From: an uncultured Oscillospiraceae bacterium
GTDB lineage: Bacteria; Bacillota; Clostridia; Oscillospirales; Ruminococcaceae
DNA: 64,000 nt
Assembly: GCA_902489475.1 (NCBI GenBank)
Contig: CABUAH010000002.1
Span: forward strand, 5,940 to 69,939
Direction: 5' to 3'
Shown piece by piece: positions 51,215 to 61,891 of this stretch. A program made the translations under genes and the position numbers. The notes beneath the pieces were generated by a model. The model was not told the DNA's origin and did not search any database. It saw nothing but the letters and a program-made list of their open reading frames with translations. Position 1 is the stretch's first letter. Each line of letters starts with the position of its first letter.

Positions 51215-54073
51215 TCATCTTTTAAGCTTTGTTCTGATTTTTTCATAAATCACTCCGTTTTTATACTGCAAAATGAATATCACCACGCAAATCAATACGC
51301 CAAGAATTGAAACCAATGCAGAAAAAACAAAGTAGTCCGGCATAAACGTCATGCTGACTGTGTGTTTTCCCTTTGGAATTTCAATTGCAATAAGTGCGTC
51401 GCAGGCAGCTTTTTTAGGACTTACCGGCTTTCCGTCAACTTCTATCTTCCAGCCGTCCTCATAAGGAATAGTCGTTAAAAGAACCTGACCTTCCTCAGCC
51501 GTTACCGTTCCGCTTAAGCTTCTCGCAGTGTATTTTGTTACCTCAAGCGAGTTTTCTTTAACCGTTTGCGCAGCAGCTTCAAACGCATCTTTGTTTAACG
51601 TGTAAAAACAAGGTGCTTTCCAATAAGCTTCCGTTATAACAGTAATGCGGATTCGTATACGATCTCCCTGATCATAATCTCCGAAAGAAAGTATTTTATA
51701 GTCGTCGCCCTCAAAATACGATCCGGCAAAATCCATTGCAGGCTCTCCGCCCGTCTGCTCTATTGCAGCCTGATACTCATCCTCGCCGTAGTACCAAATA
51801 TTACATTTACGCTCATAATTTGTAGGCAGATACATATAAAGCGGTCCGCCCTCGTTCATTGTCACAATATAGTCAATATGGCACTCGGCAGCCTCATCAG
51901 CCGCATGGAAATATCTTGTTGTTCCATCGTCCATGCTCTCGCTCGCAAGATTTTCTGTTCCTGCCTCCTCAAAAGCCAGCGGTACAAGGTATTCCTCGTT
52001 TTGTCCTGTGACAGAGGAAAGCAGCGTATTTTGATTTTCAAAGACGTTGTCGCTCAAAAGGCTTACATTCAAAACGGATTCGTCCGCCATGTATGCATAT
52101 GACGAAGCGTATGGATTTTCATAAACCGATACCGTTCCCTTTGATACCGTATCCGATGAAGCATCAACTACCTCGTATTCGTCCTTTTTCTGATAAAGCG
52201 ACGGAACATTTTCAATCTGAACAGGTGCGAAGGAAGAGAAAACATCATCGCTTTTTGACAATAGATATTTTATATCAAAAAGCATATCATTTACATACGT
52301 CGAGCCGTTATAAATCGTATAGTTTCCCCCATAGCCGTACCCAAGAGCATGAAGCATCGTAAGCGCAGGTGTATTCATTGTAGAAGAAGAGTGAGAAATA
52401 CCTGCAAATCCCATTCCCATAGGATCGCAAACGGTTCTCAAAAACGTCTTTTCCATTCTGTAAAGTCCATCGTCTTTGGATTGTATATTATCCGTAACTC
52501 TCCTCATTTCGGTCATATAATCCTCATACGAAGTGTAATCGCTGTAAGCCACATCATCATCGATTTTTTCAAGTGTGTCGTATGAAACAATTCCCATTTC
52601 AAGGCACACCACTACGCAAAGAGCTATTTTAAGTCCTCTTTTAAGGTTTTTTGTTCCGGCTTTTTTAATTCCTGCTACAAATGCAAAATACACGGCTACA
52701 GCCAAAAAAGAAAACAAAATTCCGCCTACTTGATTAGCCGCAGCTCCTAAATCGTCAGCACCTGATGAATAGGTTGTAAAATAGCTTAGATCACGAGTTT
52801 CTGCAAACGCCAAAAATGCAAATATTCCGACAAGAGAACCGCCCAAGGCTTTGAAAGAAAATCCGTCAAGATTGTCAAATGTTCTCGCCGCCATATAAAT
52901 AAGCATAAACGACAATACAAAAGAATAGCGGTAATTAAGCCAGTTCGGCGCCTGCATACCATGCCAGAAAAGATCTATAGGCGCTATATACATACTTATT
53001 GACACCGCTGTGCTAACAACTGTTGTAAGTGCCTTTTCCTTCCAGCCGATTTTCTTGTTCACATAGTAAACCGGAAGCATCAAAATTGTTAATGTTCCCG
53101 AAAAAATCATCGGAAGTCCGTCGACGTTTACCGTGTCGTATGTCATCGGGAAAAGCTTTGCAAAAAATTCAACAAGTTCAAACTGAGTTCTAAACGAAAA
53201 GTCTGCAACAGAAAACTCAAACTTTCCCAAAGACAAGCTTTTTACAACCGGCAGCAAAACAAACATTGCACACATAATTGCAATAAACGTACTCAATGCG
53301 AATTTTAAGAAAGAAATTAAAATGTCAAAAAAACGTATCTTTTTGTTTCTAAAAAATACGTATGCGACAAAGTATATGCCTGTAAAAATTCCGACCATAT
53401 AACCGATGTAAAAATGTGCAACAAACATCAGTGCCAAAGGAATAATAAAATTTAAAAGCTTTCCCTCGTCAACAAGCTTTGATACACCGTAAATTATAAG
53501 CGGAAGATAAATAAGTCCGTCAAGCCACATAGGATCCATAAGCTCGACAATCATATAGCTCATTAAGGCATAGCAGGTTGAGAATATTACAGTTGTTGAA
53601 TTTTTAGCAAAAAAAGTTTTTCTCAGGAAAAATGCAAAGGTCACAGCAGCCGCTCCGATTTTTAAAAGCTGCATAAGCTCTATTGCACCACACATCATCG
53701 TTCTCGGCAAAAGACATATTACAAGCATAAAAGGGCTTGCGAGATAATAGCCGAAAATGCCGAACATCTCGCCCGAAAGATTTCTGTTAAAGCTGTAAAT
53801 AAAGCTTCCGTCACCCCAAAAAGCATCTCTGAATGCTTCGTAGTAATATACATACTGTCCGTTTAAATCAAGCACCAGCACGGAGTTTTCTCCAAATGGA
53901 TGAACCTTAAAAAAGGCATATACTACATACATTATTAAAAACGGAATCGCAAATACTAAAAAATAAAGTCTTTTATCATAAATCCGTCTTGAAAGCTTTT
54001 TGTTCTTTTTAGATCCAACCGCATTAGTCGGCGGCAAAAGCGTTTTATTTATTTTCAACAAAGAAGAATCCAT
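51215..54073 (-). CDS. YfhO-family membrane glycosyltransferase 1
   Basis: 952 residues. About a dozen membrane helices occupy residues 30-500, a large external domain 510-925 ends in a beta-sandwich, and a last helix lies near 925-945. Landmarks are the FYEAFRDAFWGDGSFIYS loop after helix 1, MDPMWLDGLIYLPLIIYG, and the C-terminal LLTTIPYEDGWKIEVDGKPV shared by YfhO proteins. These are GT-C-type transferases that use undecaprenyl-phosphate sugars; in Bacillus, YfhO with CsbB glycosylates lipoteichoic acid. A CsbB-like gene ends 3 bp upstream. Confidence 0.88.
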   Translation of the reverse strand: MDSSLLKINKTLLPPTNAVGSKKNKKLSRRIYDKRLYFLVFAIPFLIMYVVYAFFKVHPFGENSVLVLDLNGQYVYYYEAFRDAFWGDGSFIYSFNRNLSGEMFGIFGYYLASPFMLVICLLPRTMMCGAIELMQLLKIGAAAVTFAFFLRKTFFAKNSTTVIFSTCYALMSYMIVELMDPMWLDGLIYLPLIIYGVSKLVDEGKLLNFIIPLALMFVAHFYIGYMVGIFTGIYFVAYVFFRNKKIRFFDILISFLKFALSTFIAIMCAMFVLLPVVKSLSLGKFEFSVADFSFRTQFELVEFFAKLFPMTYDTVNVDGLPMIFSGTLTILMLPVYYVNKKIGWKEKALTTVVSTAVSISMYIAPIDLFWHGMQAPNWLNYRYSFVLSFMLIYMAARTFDNLDGFSFKALGGSLVGIFAFLAFAETRDLSYFTTYSSGADDLGAAANQVGGILFSFLAVAVYFAFVAGIKKAGTKNLKRGLKIALCVVVCLEMGIVSYDTLEKIDDDVAYSDYTSYEDYMTEMRRVTDNIQSKDDGLYRMEKTFLRTVCDPMGMGFAGISHSSSTMNTPALTMLHALGYGYGGNYTIYNGSTYVNDMLFDIKYLLSKSDDVFSSFAPVQIENVPSLYQKKDEYEVVDASSDTVSKGTVSVYENPYASSYAYMADESVLNVSLLSDNVFENQNTLLSSVTGQNEEYLVPLAFEEAGTENLASESMDDGTTRYFHAADEAAECHIDYIVTMNEGGPLYMYLPTNYERKCNIWYYGEDEYQAAIEQTGGEPAMDFAGSYFEGDDYKILSFGDYDQGDRIRIRITVITEAYWKAPCFYTLNKDAFEAAAQTVKENSLEVTKYTARSLSGTVTAEEGQVLLTTIPYEDGWKIEVDGKPVSPKKAACDALIAIEIPKGKHTVSMTFMPDYFVFSALVSILGVLICVVIFILQYKNGVIYEKIRTKLKR

Positions 54074-54076
54074 TTT

Positions 54077-55012
54077 CTAATCTCCAGACTTTTTGCTTTG
54101 AAGCCTATCTCTTATGATATACCTCGGACGCTGTTTTATTTCCTCATATATTTTTGATAGATAATATCCGATTATTCCAAGACTTATCATAATCATGCTT
54201 CCAATAAAAAGGAGAAGCAGTATTACCGTTGTAAAGCCTGTTGCGGAATGTCCGAGTATTTTCATCACAAGCGTTTGTATACCCAAAATAACAGCGCACA
54301 AAAGGGTGATAAATCCTATAACGGTGACAATATGAAGCGGAGCTGATGTAAACGAGGTAATAGAATTAACAGCATATTTTATAAGACTTTTTACACTCCA
54401 TTTTGATTCGCCGTCAAATCGCTCCTGAACTTCAAAGTAAACCGTTTCAGTATTAAATCCTACCCAGCTTGACATTGCTCTGAAAAATGTTAGCCTTTCG
54501 GGCATTTGGTTAAGCTGATCGACAACTCTTCTGTCTAAAAGCTTAAAATCCGATGCGTCTTTCATCTCAAGTCCCGACGCTTTTCTTATGAGCTTGTAAA
54601 AAAGAAGCGAAAAGCATTTGTAAACAGGATTTTCCTTTCCTCTATCCGCCTTTTTAGCCTCAACTATATCAACTTCAGGATTGTTTTTCCATATTTTATA
54701 CATCTCAACTATTGTTTTCGGAGGATGCTGTAAATCACAGTCCATTAAAACGCAGGCATCTCCCCTTGCTTCTTTGAGTCCTGCAAAAACAGCGCTCTCC
54801 TTTCCGAAATTTCTCGAAAAGTTTACAGCAACTATATTATCCATTTTCTCAGTAAGCTCTTTTAGCTTGTCCCAGGTTTTATCCTTAGAGCCGTCATTGA
54901 CAAAAACAAGCTCGAAATCTATATCATTCTCCTTTAAAATCTCACTTACAACATTTGCAGTATTCTCAACATTTCCTTCTTCGTTATAGCTCGGAATTAC
55001 AATTGACAGCAT
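54077..55012 (-). CDS. GT2 undecaprenyl-phosphate glycosyltransferase (GtrB/CsbB type)
   Basis: 311 residues. The GT-A fold shows VIPSYNEEGNVENT, FVNDGSKDKTWDKL, LMDCDLQHPP (metal-binding DxD-like) and DFKLLDRRVVDQL; two membrane helices close the chain (about 232-255 and 265-290). It moves a sugar from a nucleotide donor to undecaprenyl phosphate inside the cell. With the adjoining YfhO gene this makes a three-component cell-envelope glycosylation system. The sugar and acceptor are not predictable from sequence. Confidence 0.9.
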   Translation of the reverse strand: MLSIVIPSYNEEGNVENTANVVSEILKENDIDFELVFVNDGSKDKTWDKLKELTEKMDNIVAVNFSRNFGKESAVFAGLKEARGDACVLMDCDLQHPPKTIVEMYKIWKNNPEVDIVEAKKADRGKENPVYKCFSLLFYKLIRKASGLEMKDASDFKLLDRRVVDQLNQMPERLTFFRAMSSWVGFNTETVYFEVQERFDGESKWSVKSLIKYAVNSITSFTSAPLHIVTVIGFITLLCAVILGIQTLVMKILGHSATGFTTVILLLLFIGSMIMISLGIIGYYLSKIYEEIKQRPRYIIRDRLQSKKSGD

Positions 55013-55031
55013 TTTAAAACCTCCGTAAAAA

Positions 55032-55562
55032 TCATTTTAAATCTATACTATTTTGAGTCTTTCTCAAAAAAATCAAAAACAAAACCTGTGTAAACAAAAG
55101 CGTTATGACAACAGCTTGAGTTATCGCCATGGCTGCACCTTCAGGCAAAATTGGCTCAATCAGTCCTGCAAATACAAAATATACCGCCTCAACAACCAAA
55201 AACACAAGCCAAACCTTTGCGGCAGTATTATAATACACGGTATTTTTTACCCGTTCCTTGAGTTTTGAAAAACAGAATAAAACAAATGTCATAACCGCAA
55301 GCTTGCAAATCGCATAAAAAAGTGAAATGGGAAATTCTTTAATGCCCGGCAAAAGTGACATCACCTCATAAGGTATGCTTATGACAAGCACAAAAATTTC
55401 AGCCGCCTTGGCATAAGACGCATATTTTATCATATCTGACATTTTAAATGTCGCCAAAAGCATAAACATCCAACCTAAAAAATCAGGAAGAACATCTATC
55501 TCATATGAAGTGACATTTAAGTCAAACAGCAAAAAAATAAACGAAGCAAATATCAGTCCCAT
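55032..55562 (-). CDS. Small multi-pass membrane protein, unknown
   Basis: 176 residues with about five hydrophobic segments (2-20, 25-42, 52-70, 80-100, 115-170). No family was recognised. It ends 19 bp before the GT2 gene and starts after a weak GGTGAT RBS, so it is the first gene of the set 55562-51215. In known three-component systems the third member is a small membrane protein that flips the lipid-linked sugar; this gene could take that role, by position only. Confidence 0.55.
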   Translation of the reverse strand: MGLIFASFIFLLFDLNVTSYEIDVLPDFLGWMFMLLATFKMSDMIKYASYAKAAEIFVLVISIPYEVMSLLPGIKEFPISLFYAICKLAVMTFVLFCFSKLKERVKNTVYYNTAAKVWLVFLVVEAVYFVFAGLIEPILPEGAAMAITQAVVITLLFTQVLFLIFLRKTQNSIDLK

Positions 55563-55747
55563 TATATCACCGTTTCTAATCAGGTTTTTTATGCAAAATA
55601 ATCATCAGTAATAATTTTAGGCCTTGCATACGCTGCATGAAATTTATAAAAAACATATTTGCATTAGGTGCAGACAAGCCCTCATTAAAATTAAATTATA
55701 CTATATTTGTTTTTTATTGTCAATTTCAGATACCCTTTGAAGCAAAA

Positions 55748-55771
55748 CGGCGGAGAAAAACTTCTCCGCCG
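55748..55771 (-). terminator. Terminator after YfhO gene 2
   Basis: CGGCGGAGAA/TTCTCCGCCG, 10-bp stem directly after the stop at 55778. Confidence 0.75.
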
Positions 55772-55777
55772 TAAAAG

Positions 55778-58700
55778 TTACTCTTTCTTCTTTAAAATTT
55801 TGCCGGCAAACTCGCTTGTTTCCTGATTTTCTTCCTTTTTGATTTTGCCAACTTCACGTTCTTCAGGCATAAGCACAAGGTCATATACCTCTTTTGAAGC
55901 TTTTCTTCTCCTCCTGTTGTAGAAAATTATGAAAACAAACGCTACAAGACAAACAACGCTTATAACCGCTCCGAGGACAAATCCCTCAGGACAGTATTTA
56001 AGCTCGATCGTATGACTTCCCTTTTTAAGTCTGATTCCCATCATACTTCCCTTGTGGCTTGTTGTTCCGTCACGTTCAGAGTAGGTGTTGTTACAAACAG
56101 GTACAGCCTCCTGCTTTTCACCGTCTACATAAACACTCCAACCCTTTTCATAAGGAATCGACATATACATAATTCCGTCTATCGACGCATCTATTTTGCC
56201 CTTTATTTCAGTATCACTTACACTGTCGATATCAAGTGTTCCGTTTGATTTAAGTTTTTCGATCCCTGCGTCAAAAACGTTGCTGTCAAGTCTGTAAACA
56301 CAGCTCATAAACGAACTTTTAGATACAAGCTTATCCTTTGTCGTTCCGGTAATTGTAACAGTATCGCCGGCCTTCAAATATCCTATCTGACAAGCATACG
56401 GCATAGTAGGTTTTAACGTGAGAGTCTGAGATTCATTATCGGGATTCGTTGAGGTGATAGTTATAGTCTCCATCTCACTGATTTTAAATGCCCCGTAGTA
56501 ATTTCCAGCTTCGGTAACCGTATATTTAAGCGACAAGGTTGATTTTTGATCGTTTATTTGAGTATTTGAAATCAAATCTACATCTGTGAGCTTAACTCCG
56601 AATCCGTCAATAATAAGTCCTGAATTTATAATATCATCAGTCAAGTCAATTGTAAATTGAATTGATTTTCCCTCATCAAACTTAAATCCTTCTATAGTCC
56701 GTCGGTTTTCAGGATTGTTTTTGCTGTAGTACTCGATATTAGAGCCGCTTGACCATACAGACTTGTCATCCATATATTCAAAAGTGACCTGAATTTTTTT
56801 ACCCGACGCATTTTTCAGCTTATCGGGAGTTACTTCAAAAATCGTTCCCGCCTTAACTTCGTCTACGTCCTCATCGCTGTCGTTGAGAGGCAGAGCCTTG
56901 CTTAAAAGTGAGGTTTTACTGCCTTGGCTAACCGGCTCATAGGTGTGAAAGCCAGTTCTTTTATCTATACTTGAAACAACACAGTTTACGCAGCCGTCAC
57001 TTCCTGTCATCGGCGCATAGTAAAACAGAGGATCGCTGCTTCCCGTCATTGCCTTAAAAAGTTGACCTTGATAATAAAACGGTATTGACGAAATAACATT
57101 CATATCGGCAATATCATCTTCACACATAAATCCAAGTGGAAGATATGCTTTATTTTCATAAATCCTTACTCCGCCCTCTGTGTCAACGAGCTTATTATAC
57201 GTCTTATCAAGAAGCGGTCCTGTCTTAGCTATAGTATATTTCAGATTTAAAACTGCATTTGTAAACGGCGTTGTCGCAGCATAGTAATACCTGTTTCCTG
57301 CCTGCGAGCCCAATATTCCTAAGTTGTGCATATATTGAGAAATTTCACAGTTTATCATCGAAGAAAACATTGAAATTCCTCTGTATTGATAAAGTGCAGG
57401 ATCGTTTATAGTATAGGATTTCGACATCTCCATTCTGTAAAAGTCATCATCCTTGGACTCATATTTATCCAAAAGCTTGTCTACATTTTCTCCATTTGAA
57501 AAATATGTCGAGTAGGCAGATGTTCCGACAGCTTCAGTTCCCGCCTTGACGTTTGAGTTAAGCTCAAAAACCATAAGAAAAATCATGATAAACGATATGA
57601 CTTTTGTGTTCAAAAGCCTAAACGAGGCAAGCACAATACACACAATATATCCGATACCTAAATACAAATTACCGTTAAACGCCGAATCTTCCATTCCCGA
57701 AAGCTTTGCAATATACAAAAGAACAGCAAGCATCGCCGCCCCTCCGACAACCATTATCCAATGCGCCCGATCGAGCTGTGTAAATGCCCGATAGCCTATC
57801 GCTAATGCTGCAAACACAAAAAGGAAAGAAAATCTAAACGGAATCATGTTTGTAAAATGAAAACCGTTCCATATATAATCAAGCACATTACAGTTGCAGC
57901 TCAATATCAAAAATCCAACGACCACTGCATATGTTATCTTTTCTCTAATAGAAATCTTATTGCAGAAAAGCATAACACCAAGCATTATGAGTGCTAAAAG
58001 TCCACCGTAAAGATTAGGAAGCCCCTCTTTATTGGAAGGAGTTCCAAACGCAAGTGCATTTGATATTACGTTTATAAAGCTGTCATAATATTTAAATGCA
58101 GTAGGAAATGTGGAGTTTGCCGAATAAGCGTGCTGTAAAGCAATATATGCCGGCAAAATCAAAACCGCCGTTATACCCAATGCTATTACCGTAAACAACG
58201 CTATCTGACCGAATCTCTTTAAAAACATTTTAAATGTCGGACGAAGAATAATATTTACTGCAAAAAACATTATGGCTATAAACACGCATACAAAAAAGCC
58301 GACATAGAAATTTGAGAAAAATGCAAGTGCCAAAGCGATGACGTAGGTTTTATACCTGCCCTCTCTTACAAGCGCAAATGTTCCCAAAAAGGCCAGCGGT
58401 GCAAGTGCTACCGTATCAAGCCACATTACATTCCAATAATATCCCATCATATATGCTGAAAGCGCATACGGAATTGCAAATAAAACTATCGAGAAATCAT
58501 TTCTTTTAAATACGCCCCGCAAAAACATCGACATGAACATTCCTGCACAGCCTATCTTTATACAAACAAAAAGCGCCAAAAACTCACGCAAATGTTCGCT
58601 TGGAAGAAATACAGTCAAAAAGTTGAGCGGACTAGCCGTATAATAGGACATTGTCGCTAAGAAATTGCTTCCCATTCCGCTTCTCAACGAATAAAGAAGC

Positions 58701-59005
58701 GAACCGCCGCTTTGCATTTTATCCTGCATTTCCTGTAAAAACGGGAAATACTGATGCCAACAGTCAATTACAAGTATCTGCTTATCGCCGTCTGACGAAA
58801 AGCCAACTATTCCCTGTGCCGCAAACGCAAGCGCAATCATTACAAATGGAATTATAAACGAAAGGGCTACAAAAAAACCGTTGCCGAAAATTTTTACTCC
58901 CTTTTTATCTAAAATTCTTTTAGCCCCTCCCGGCATTTTAAGTCCAACCTCTTTTTCATTGGCACGCTTAAAAAAGCCGTTATTTTTCTTTTCCACGTTT
59001 TCCAA
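55778..59005 (-). CDS. YfhO-family membrane glycosyltransferase 2
   Basis: 1075 residues, larger than the paralog at 51215. It has a charged N-terminus (1-45), about 13 membrane helices (45-490), an external domain (500-1010) and one last helix before a Lys/Glu-rich tail. Family marks: YYTASPLNFLTVFLP, WNVMWLDTVALAPLAFLG and MYMSIPYEKGWSVYVDGEK near the end. It is likely a second transferase with its own acceptor or sugar. It is a separate unit, with a terminator after it and about 210 bp before the small membrane-protein gene. Confidence 0.87.
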   Translation of the reverse strand: MENVEKKNNGFFKRANEKEVGLKMPGGAKRILDKKGVKIFGNGFFVALSFIIPFVMIALAFAAQGIVGFSSDGDKQILVIDCWHQYFPFLQEMQDKMQSGGSLLYSLRSGMGSNFLATMSYYTASPLNFLTVFLPSEHLREFLALFVCIKIGCAGMFMSMFLRGVFKRNDFSIVLFAIPYALSAYMMGYYWNVMWLDTVALAPLAFLGTFALVREGRYKTYVIALALAFFSNFYVGFFVCVFIAIMFFAVNIILRPTFKMFLKRFGQIALFTVIALGITAVLILPAYIALQHAYSANSTFPTAFKYYDSFINVISNALAFGTPSNKEGLPNLYGGLLALIMLGVMLFCNKISIREKITYAVVVGFLILSCNCNVLDYIWNGFHFTNMIPFRFSFLFVFAALAIGYRAFTQLDRAHWIMVVGGAAMLAVLLYIAKLSGMEDSAFNGNLYLGIGYIVCIVLASFRLLNTKVISFIMIFLMVFELNSNVKAGTEAVGTSAYSTYFSNGENVDKLLDKYESKDDDFYRMEMSKSYTINDPALYQYRGISMFSSMINCEISQYMHNLGILGSQAGNRYYYAATTPFTNAVLNLKYTIAKTGPLLDKTYNKLVDTEGGVRIYENKAYLPLGFMCEDDIADMNVISSIPFYYQGQLFKAMTGSSDPLFYYAPMTGSDGCVNCVVSSIDKRTGFHTYEPVSQGSKTSLLSKALPLNDSDEDVDEVKAGTIFEVTPDKLKNASGKKIQVTFEYMDDKSVWSSGSNIEYYSKNNPENRRTIEGFKFDEGKSIQFTIDLTDDIINSGLIIDGFGVKLTDVDLISNTQINDQKSTLSLKYTVTEAGNYYGAFKISEMETITITSTNPDNESQTLTLKPTMPYACQIGYLKAGDTVTITGTTKDKLVSKSSFMSCVYRLDSNVFDAGIEKLKSNGTLDIDSVSDTEIKGKIDASIDGIMYMSIPYEKGWSVYVDGEKQEAVPVCNNTYSERDGTTSHKGSMMGIRLKKGSHTIELKYCPEGFVLGAVISVVCLVAFVFIIFYNRRRRKASKEVYDLVLMPEEREVGKIKKEENQETSEFAGKILKKKE

Positions 59006-59121
59006 AACTACATCGCCTTTCAGAATTTTTTATCTGTTAATACTTAAATAATAATTATAGTTAGTATACCATAAACCCCAACAAAAGTAAATGCCTTTTA
59101 TTCCTTTATATACATAAAAAT

Positions 59122-59148
59122 GAGTGTGCCGAACTTATCGACACACTC
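59122..59148 (-). terminator. Terminator of the cation ATPase gene
   Basis: GAGTGTG/CACACTC stem on the minus strand followed by ATTTTTATG, about 15 bp after the stop. Confidence 0.75.
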
Positions 59149-59162
59149 AAAGTAAAAAGCAG

Positions 59163-61793
59163 TTATTTTATTTTGTCCACAGCCGCAAATATAAACGCCG
59201 GCACAACTGAGAAAATTATACATATCACAAGCTGCATCGCATTGAGCGCATATGTGTTGAACACAACTGTTAAAAACGGCACTGTGATACACAAAATCAG
59301 CAGTAAGAACGAGAAGATTCCCGACACTAATAAAAACGGATTATTTAAAAGCTTCATCTTAAAGATAGATTTTGTTTCCGACTTACATTCAAACGAATGT
59401 ACAAGTTGTGACAAAACAAGGGTGAAGAGCGCCGCTGTTCTTGCAATATCAACGCTTCCCGACAGCTTTAAAACCGATGTAAACGCTCCGAGCGTACATA
59501 ATCCTATAAACAACCCTCTGAATATGATTTTGCTTAAAAGTCCGTCGGAGAAAAAGTTGTTTTCATTTTTCGGCTTTTGTTTCATAACCTCGTCCTCTGT
59601 CGGCTCAAGCCCCAAAGCGATAGCAGGCAATCCGTCTGTAACAAGATTCACCAAAAGTATTTGCGTTGGAAGTAAAACTGGCGGTAGTCCTATTAAAATT
59701 CCGAACAGCATTGTCACAATTTCTCCGATGTTGCAGGAAATGAGATACCTTACAAATTTTCGTATGTTTGTATATATTCCTCTTCCCTCTTTAACAGCTT
59801 CTACTATCGTTTCAAAATTGTCGTCAAGAAGTATTAGATCAGCGGCTTCCTTGGTGACGTCCGTTCCGTTTTCACCCATGGCTATTCCTATTGTCGCTTC
59901 TTTGACCGCCGGAGCATCATTCACTCCGTCACCCGTCATCGCAACATTTTCACCCAGACTTTTAAGAAGCTTTACTATTCTAAGCTTATGCTCCGGAGTA
60001 ACCCTTGCAAAAACCGTCTTACCGTCTAAAATGTCCATAAGCTCGTCGTCGCTGAGCTTATCAATTTCATCTCCTGTTATTGCTTCGTTTTCATTCTTTA
60101 GAATTCCTGCTGACCTCGCAACCTCGCAGGCTGTGAGCTTATGATCGCCCGTAAGCATAATAACTCTTATTCCGCCACGCTTGCACAGCGAAACTGCTGA
60201 CGGGATATTTTCTCTTAAATTATCAATCATCGCTGTCATTCCGAGGAAAATAATATCCTTGCCCTCTGCTTTTGAAAATGCAAGGACTCTCATTCCCCTC
60301 TCAGCCATTTTTTCACCCTTTGAGATAATATCTTTTTTCATATGCATTGTAAGCGGTACAAGCTTTTGTTCGTCATACACTTTTGTACAAAGCGATAAAA
60401 CAACCTCCAAAGAACCCTTTGTAAATGCAAATTGTCCCTTGTCATTTTGGGCAAAAACAGTCATCATTCTTGTCTTGGCATCAAACGGTATCTCGTTTAT
60501 CCGCTTATAGTCTATCGTTTCTTTATACACTCCTGCTTTTGCCGCCATTATAAGAAGCGCTGATTCTGCGCTGTCGCCGCTTGCATTCCAAAGCCTTGCG
60601 CTCTTATCACGGTTTCGCTCCTTCGGCACTGCTGCTCTTGCTATCGACGCATTATTGCAAACAACAGCACAGTCTAAAAAATCTAACAGATCGGGTGATT
60701 TCTCAAGCTCCGCTTTCTTATCGTTTATTTTTATTTCACCCGATTGGGAATAACCGCTTCCCGATACTGTATAACGGTTTTTATATGTTAAAATCTCCGT
60801 AACCGTCATTTTGTTTTCGGTAAGCGTTCCTGTTTTATCAGTACATATCACTGTCGCCGAGCCTAAAGTTTCTACCGAATGCAGCTTGTTTACAATCGCT
60901 CCCTTTTTAAGTATTCTTCTCACCGCAAGTGCCAAAGCAATAGTTACAGTTGCCGGAAGTCCCTCAGGTATCGCCGCTATCGCTACCGTAAGTCCTGTCA
61001 TAAGCATCGAAAAGGGATCTTCCCCTCTTATGATACCTGCGGCAGCTACCAAAACACATGCCGCCATACAAATTACTGCCAACGTCTTTCCAAGGCTTTG
61101 AAGCCGTTTTTGAAGAGGTGTTTTTTCCTCGTCAATTTCCTCAATCATACGGCTTAAACGTCCTGTTTGGGTTTGTTTTCCTATCGAAACGGTTCTGCAA
61201 ACTGCGTTTCCTCTTGTGACAATACAACCCATATATACCATATACGGAAGATTTAGCCTGTCGGTATCGGGTTCGTCCTGATATTCGCTTTTTACGACCG
61301 ACTCAGACTCTCCCGTTAATATAGACTCATCACAGAAAAGTGAGTTTGAAGAAAGCACAACCGCATCGGCAGGAACCTTATCGCCTTCCTCAATTTTAAA
61401 CACATCTCCTTTTACTATATCCTGTGCTTCTATTGTTTTTAAAACTCCGTCACGGAAAACACGGGCTTTCGGAGCAGTCATTTTGTTAAGTGCCGCCAAT
61501 GTCCGCTCAGTTCTGTATTCCTGGACAAACCCCAATACAGCGTTGAGCATAACTATAATCATTATCGTCAATGCGTCATAAACCTCGCCAAGCACAATAG
61601 ATATGAGCGTTGCACCAAGCAAAATCAGTACCAATACGTCTTTAAACTGGTTTGAAAAGATTTTAAGCACTGAATTCTTTGATTTTGACACAATCAAATT
61701 TTTGCCCTCTTTTTGTCTTACGCTTGCTTCTTCTTCGGATAAGCCTATGTAATCGGTATTTTGAGTTGCTTCCTTATTTAAAATCTCCAGCAT
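59163..61793 (-). CDS. P2-type cation-transporting ATPase (Ca2+-ATPase-like)
   Basis: 876 residues. Standard marks: TGES in the A domain, PEGLPATVTIALA in helix 4 (the ion-binding Pro-Glu-Gly), phosphorylation site CTDKTGTLTENKM, KGSLEVV in the N domain, MLTGDHKLTA, and MTGDGVNDAPAVKEATIGIAMG. Helices 5 and 6 contain NIGEIVTM and NLVTDGLPAIALGLEP, which fit PMCA/SERCA-like pumps. It exports Ca2+ (or a similar ion) at the membrane. In contrast to the gene at 45513, all catalytic motifs are intact. Confidence 0.93.
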   Translation of the reverse strand: MLEILNKEATQNTDYIGLSEEEASVRQKEGKNLIVSKSKNSVLKIFSNQFKDVLVLILLGATLISIVLGEVYDALTIMIIVMLNAVLGFVQEYRTERTLAALNKMTAPKARVFRDGVLKTIEAQDIVKGDVFKIEEGDKVPADAVVLSSNSLFCDESILTGESESVVKSEYQDEPDTDRLNLPYMVYMGCIVTRGNAVCRTVSIGKQTQTGRLSRMIEEIDEEKTPLQKRLQSLGKTLAVICMAACVLVAAAGIIRGEDPFSMLMTGLTVAIAAIPEGLPATVTIALALAVRRILKKGAIVNKLHSVETLGSATVICTDKTGTLTENKMTVTEILTYKNRYTVSGSGYSQSGEIKINDKKAELEKSPDLLDFLDCAVVCNNASIARAAVPKERNRDKSARLWNASGDSAESALLIMAAKAGVYKETIDYKRINEIPFDAKTRMMTVFAQNDKGQFAFTKGSLEVVLSLCTKVYDEQKLVPLTMHMKKDIISKGEKMAERGMRVLAFSKAEGKDIIFLGMTAMIDNLRENIPSAVSLCKRGGIRVIMLTGDHKLTACEVARSAGILKNENEAITGDEIDKLSDDELMDILDGKTVFARVTPEHKLRIVKLLKSLGENVAMTGDGVNDAPAVKEATIGIAMGENGTDVTKEAADLILLDDNFETIVEAVKEGRGIYTNIRKFVRYLISCNIGEIVTMLFGILIGLPPVLLPTQILLVNLVTDGLPAIALGLEPTEDEVMKQKPKNENNFFSDGLLSKIIFRGLFIGLCTLGAFTSVLKLSGSVDIARTAALFTLVLSQLVHSFECKSETKSIFKMKLLNNPFLLVSGIFSFLLLILCITVPFLTVVFNTYALNAMQLVICIIFSVVPAFIFAAVDKIK

Positions 61794-61891
61794 TGTTTTG
61801 TCCTCCGAATAATCACTTTGTCCTTTAATGATTATTCGCCGTTTTCCGAGGTTATGACTTGTACGAAAAGAAAATGCTTTGTTACACCAAA

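Noticed and set aside
59173..60144. 323-codon ORF opposite the cation ATPase gene
   Set aside because: It is a shadow frame of a gene with all P-type ATPase motifs; its own sequence is Ser/Lys-rich and resembles no protein.
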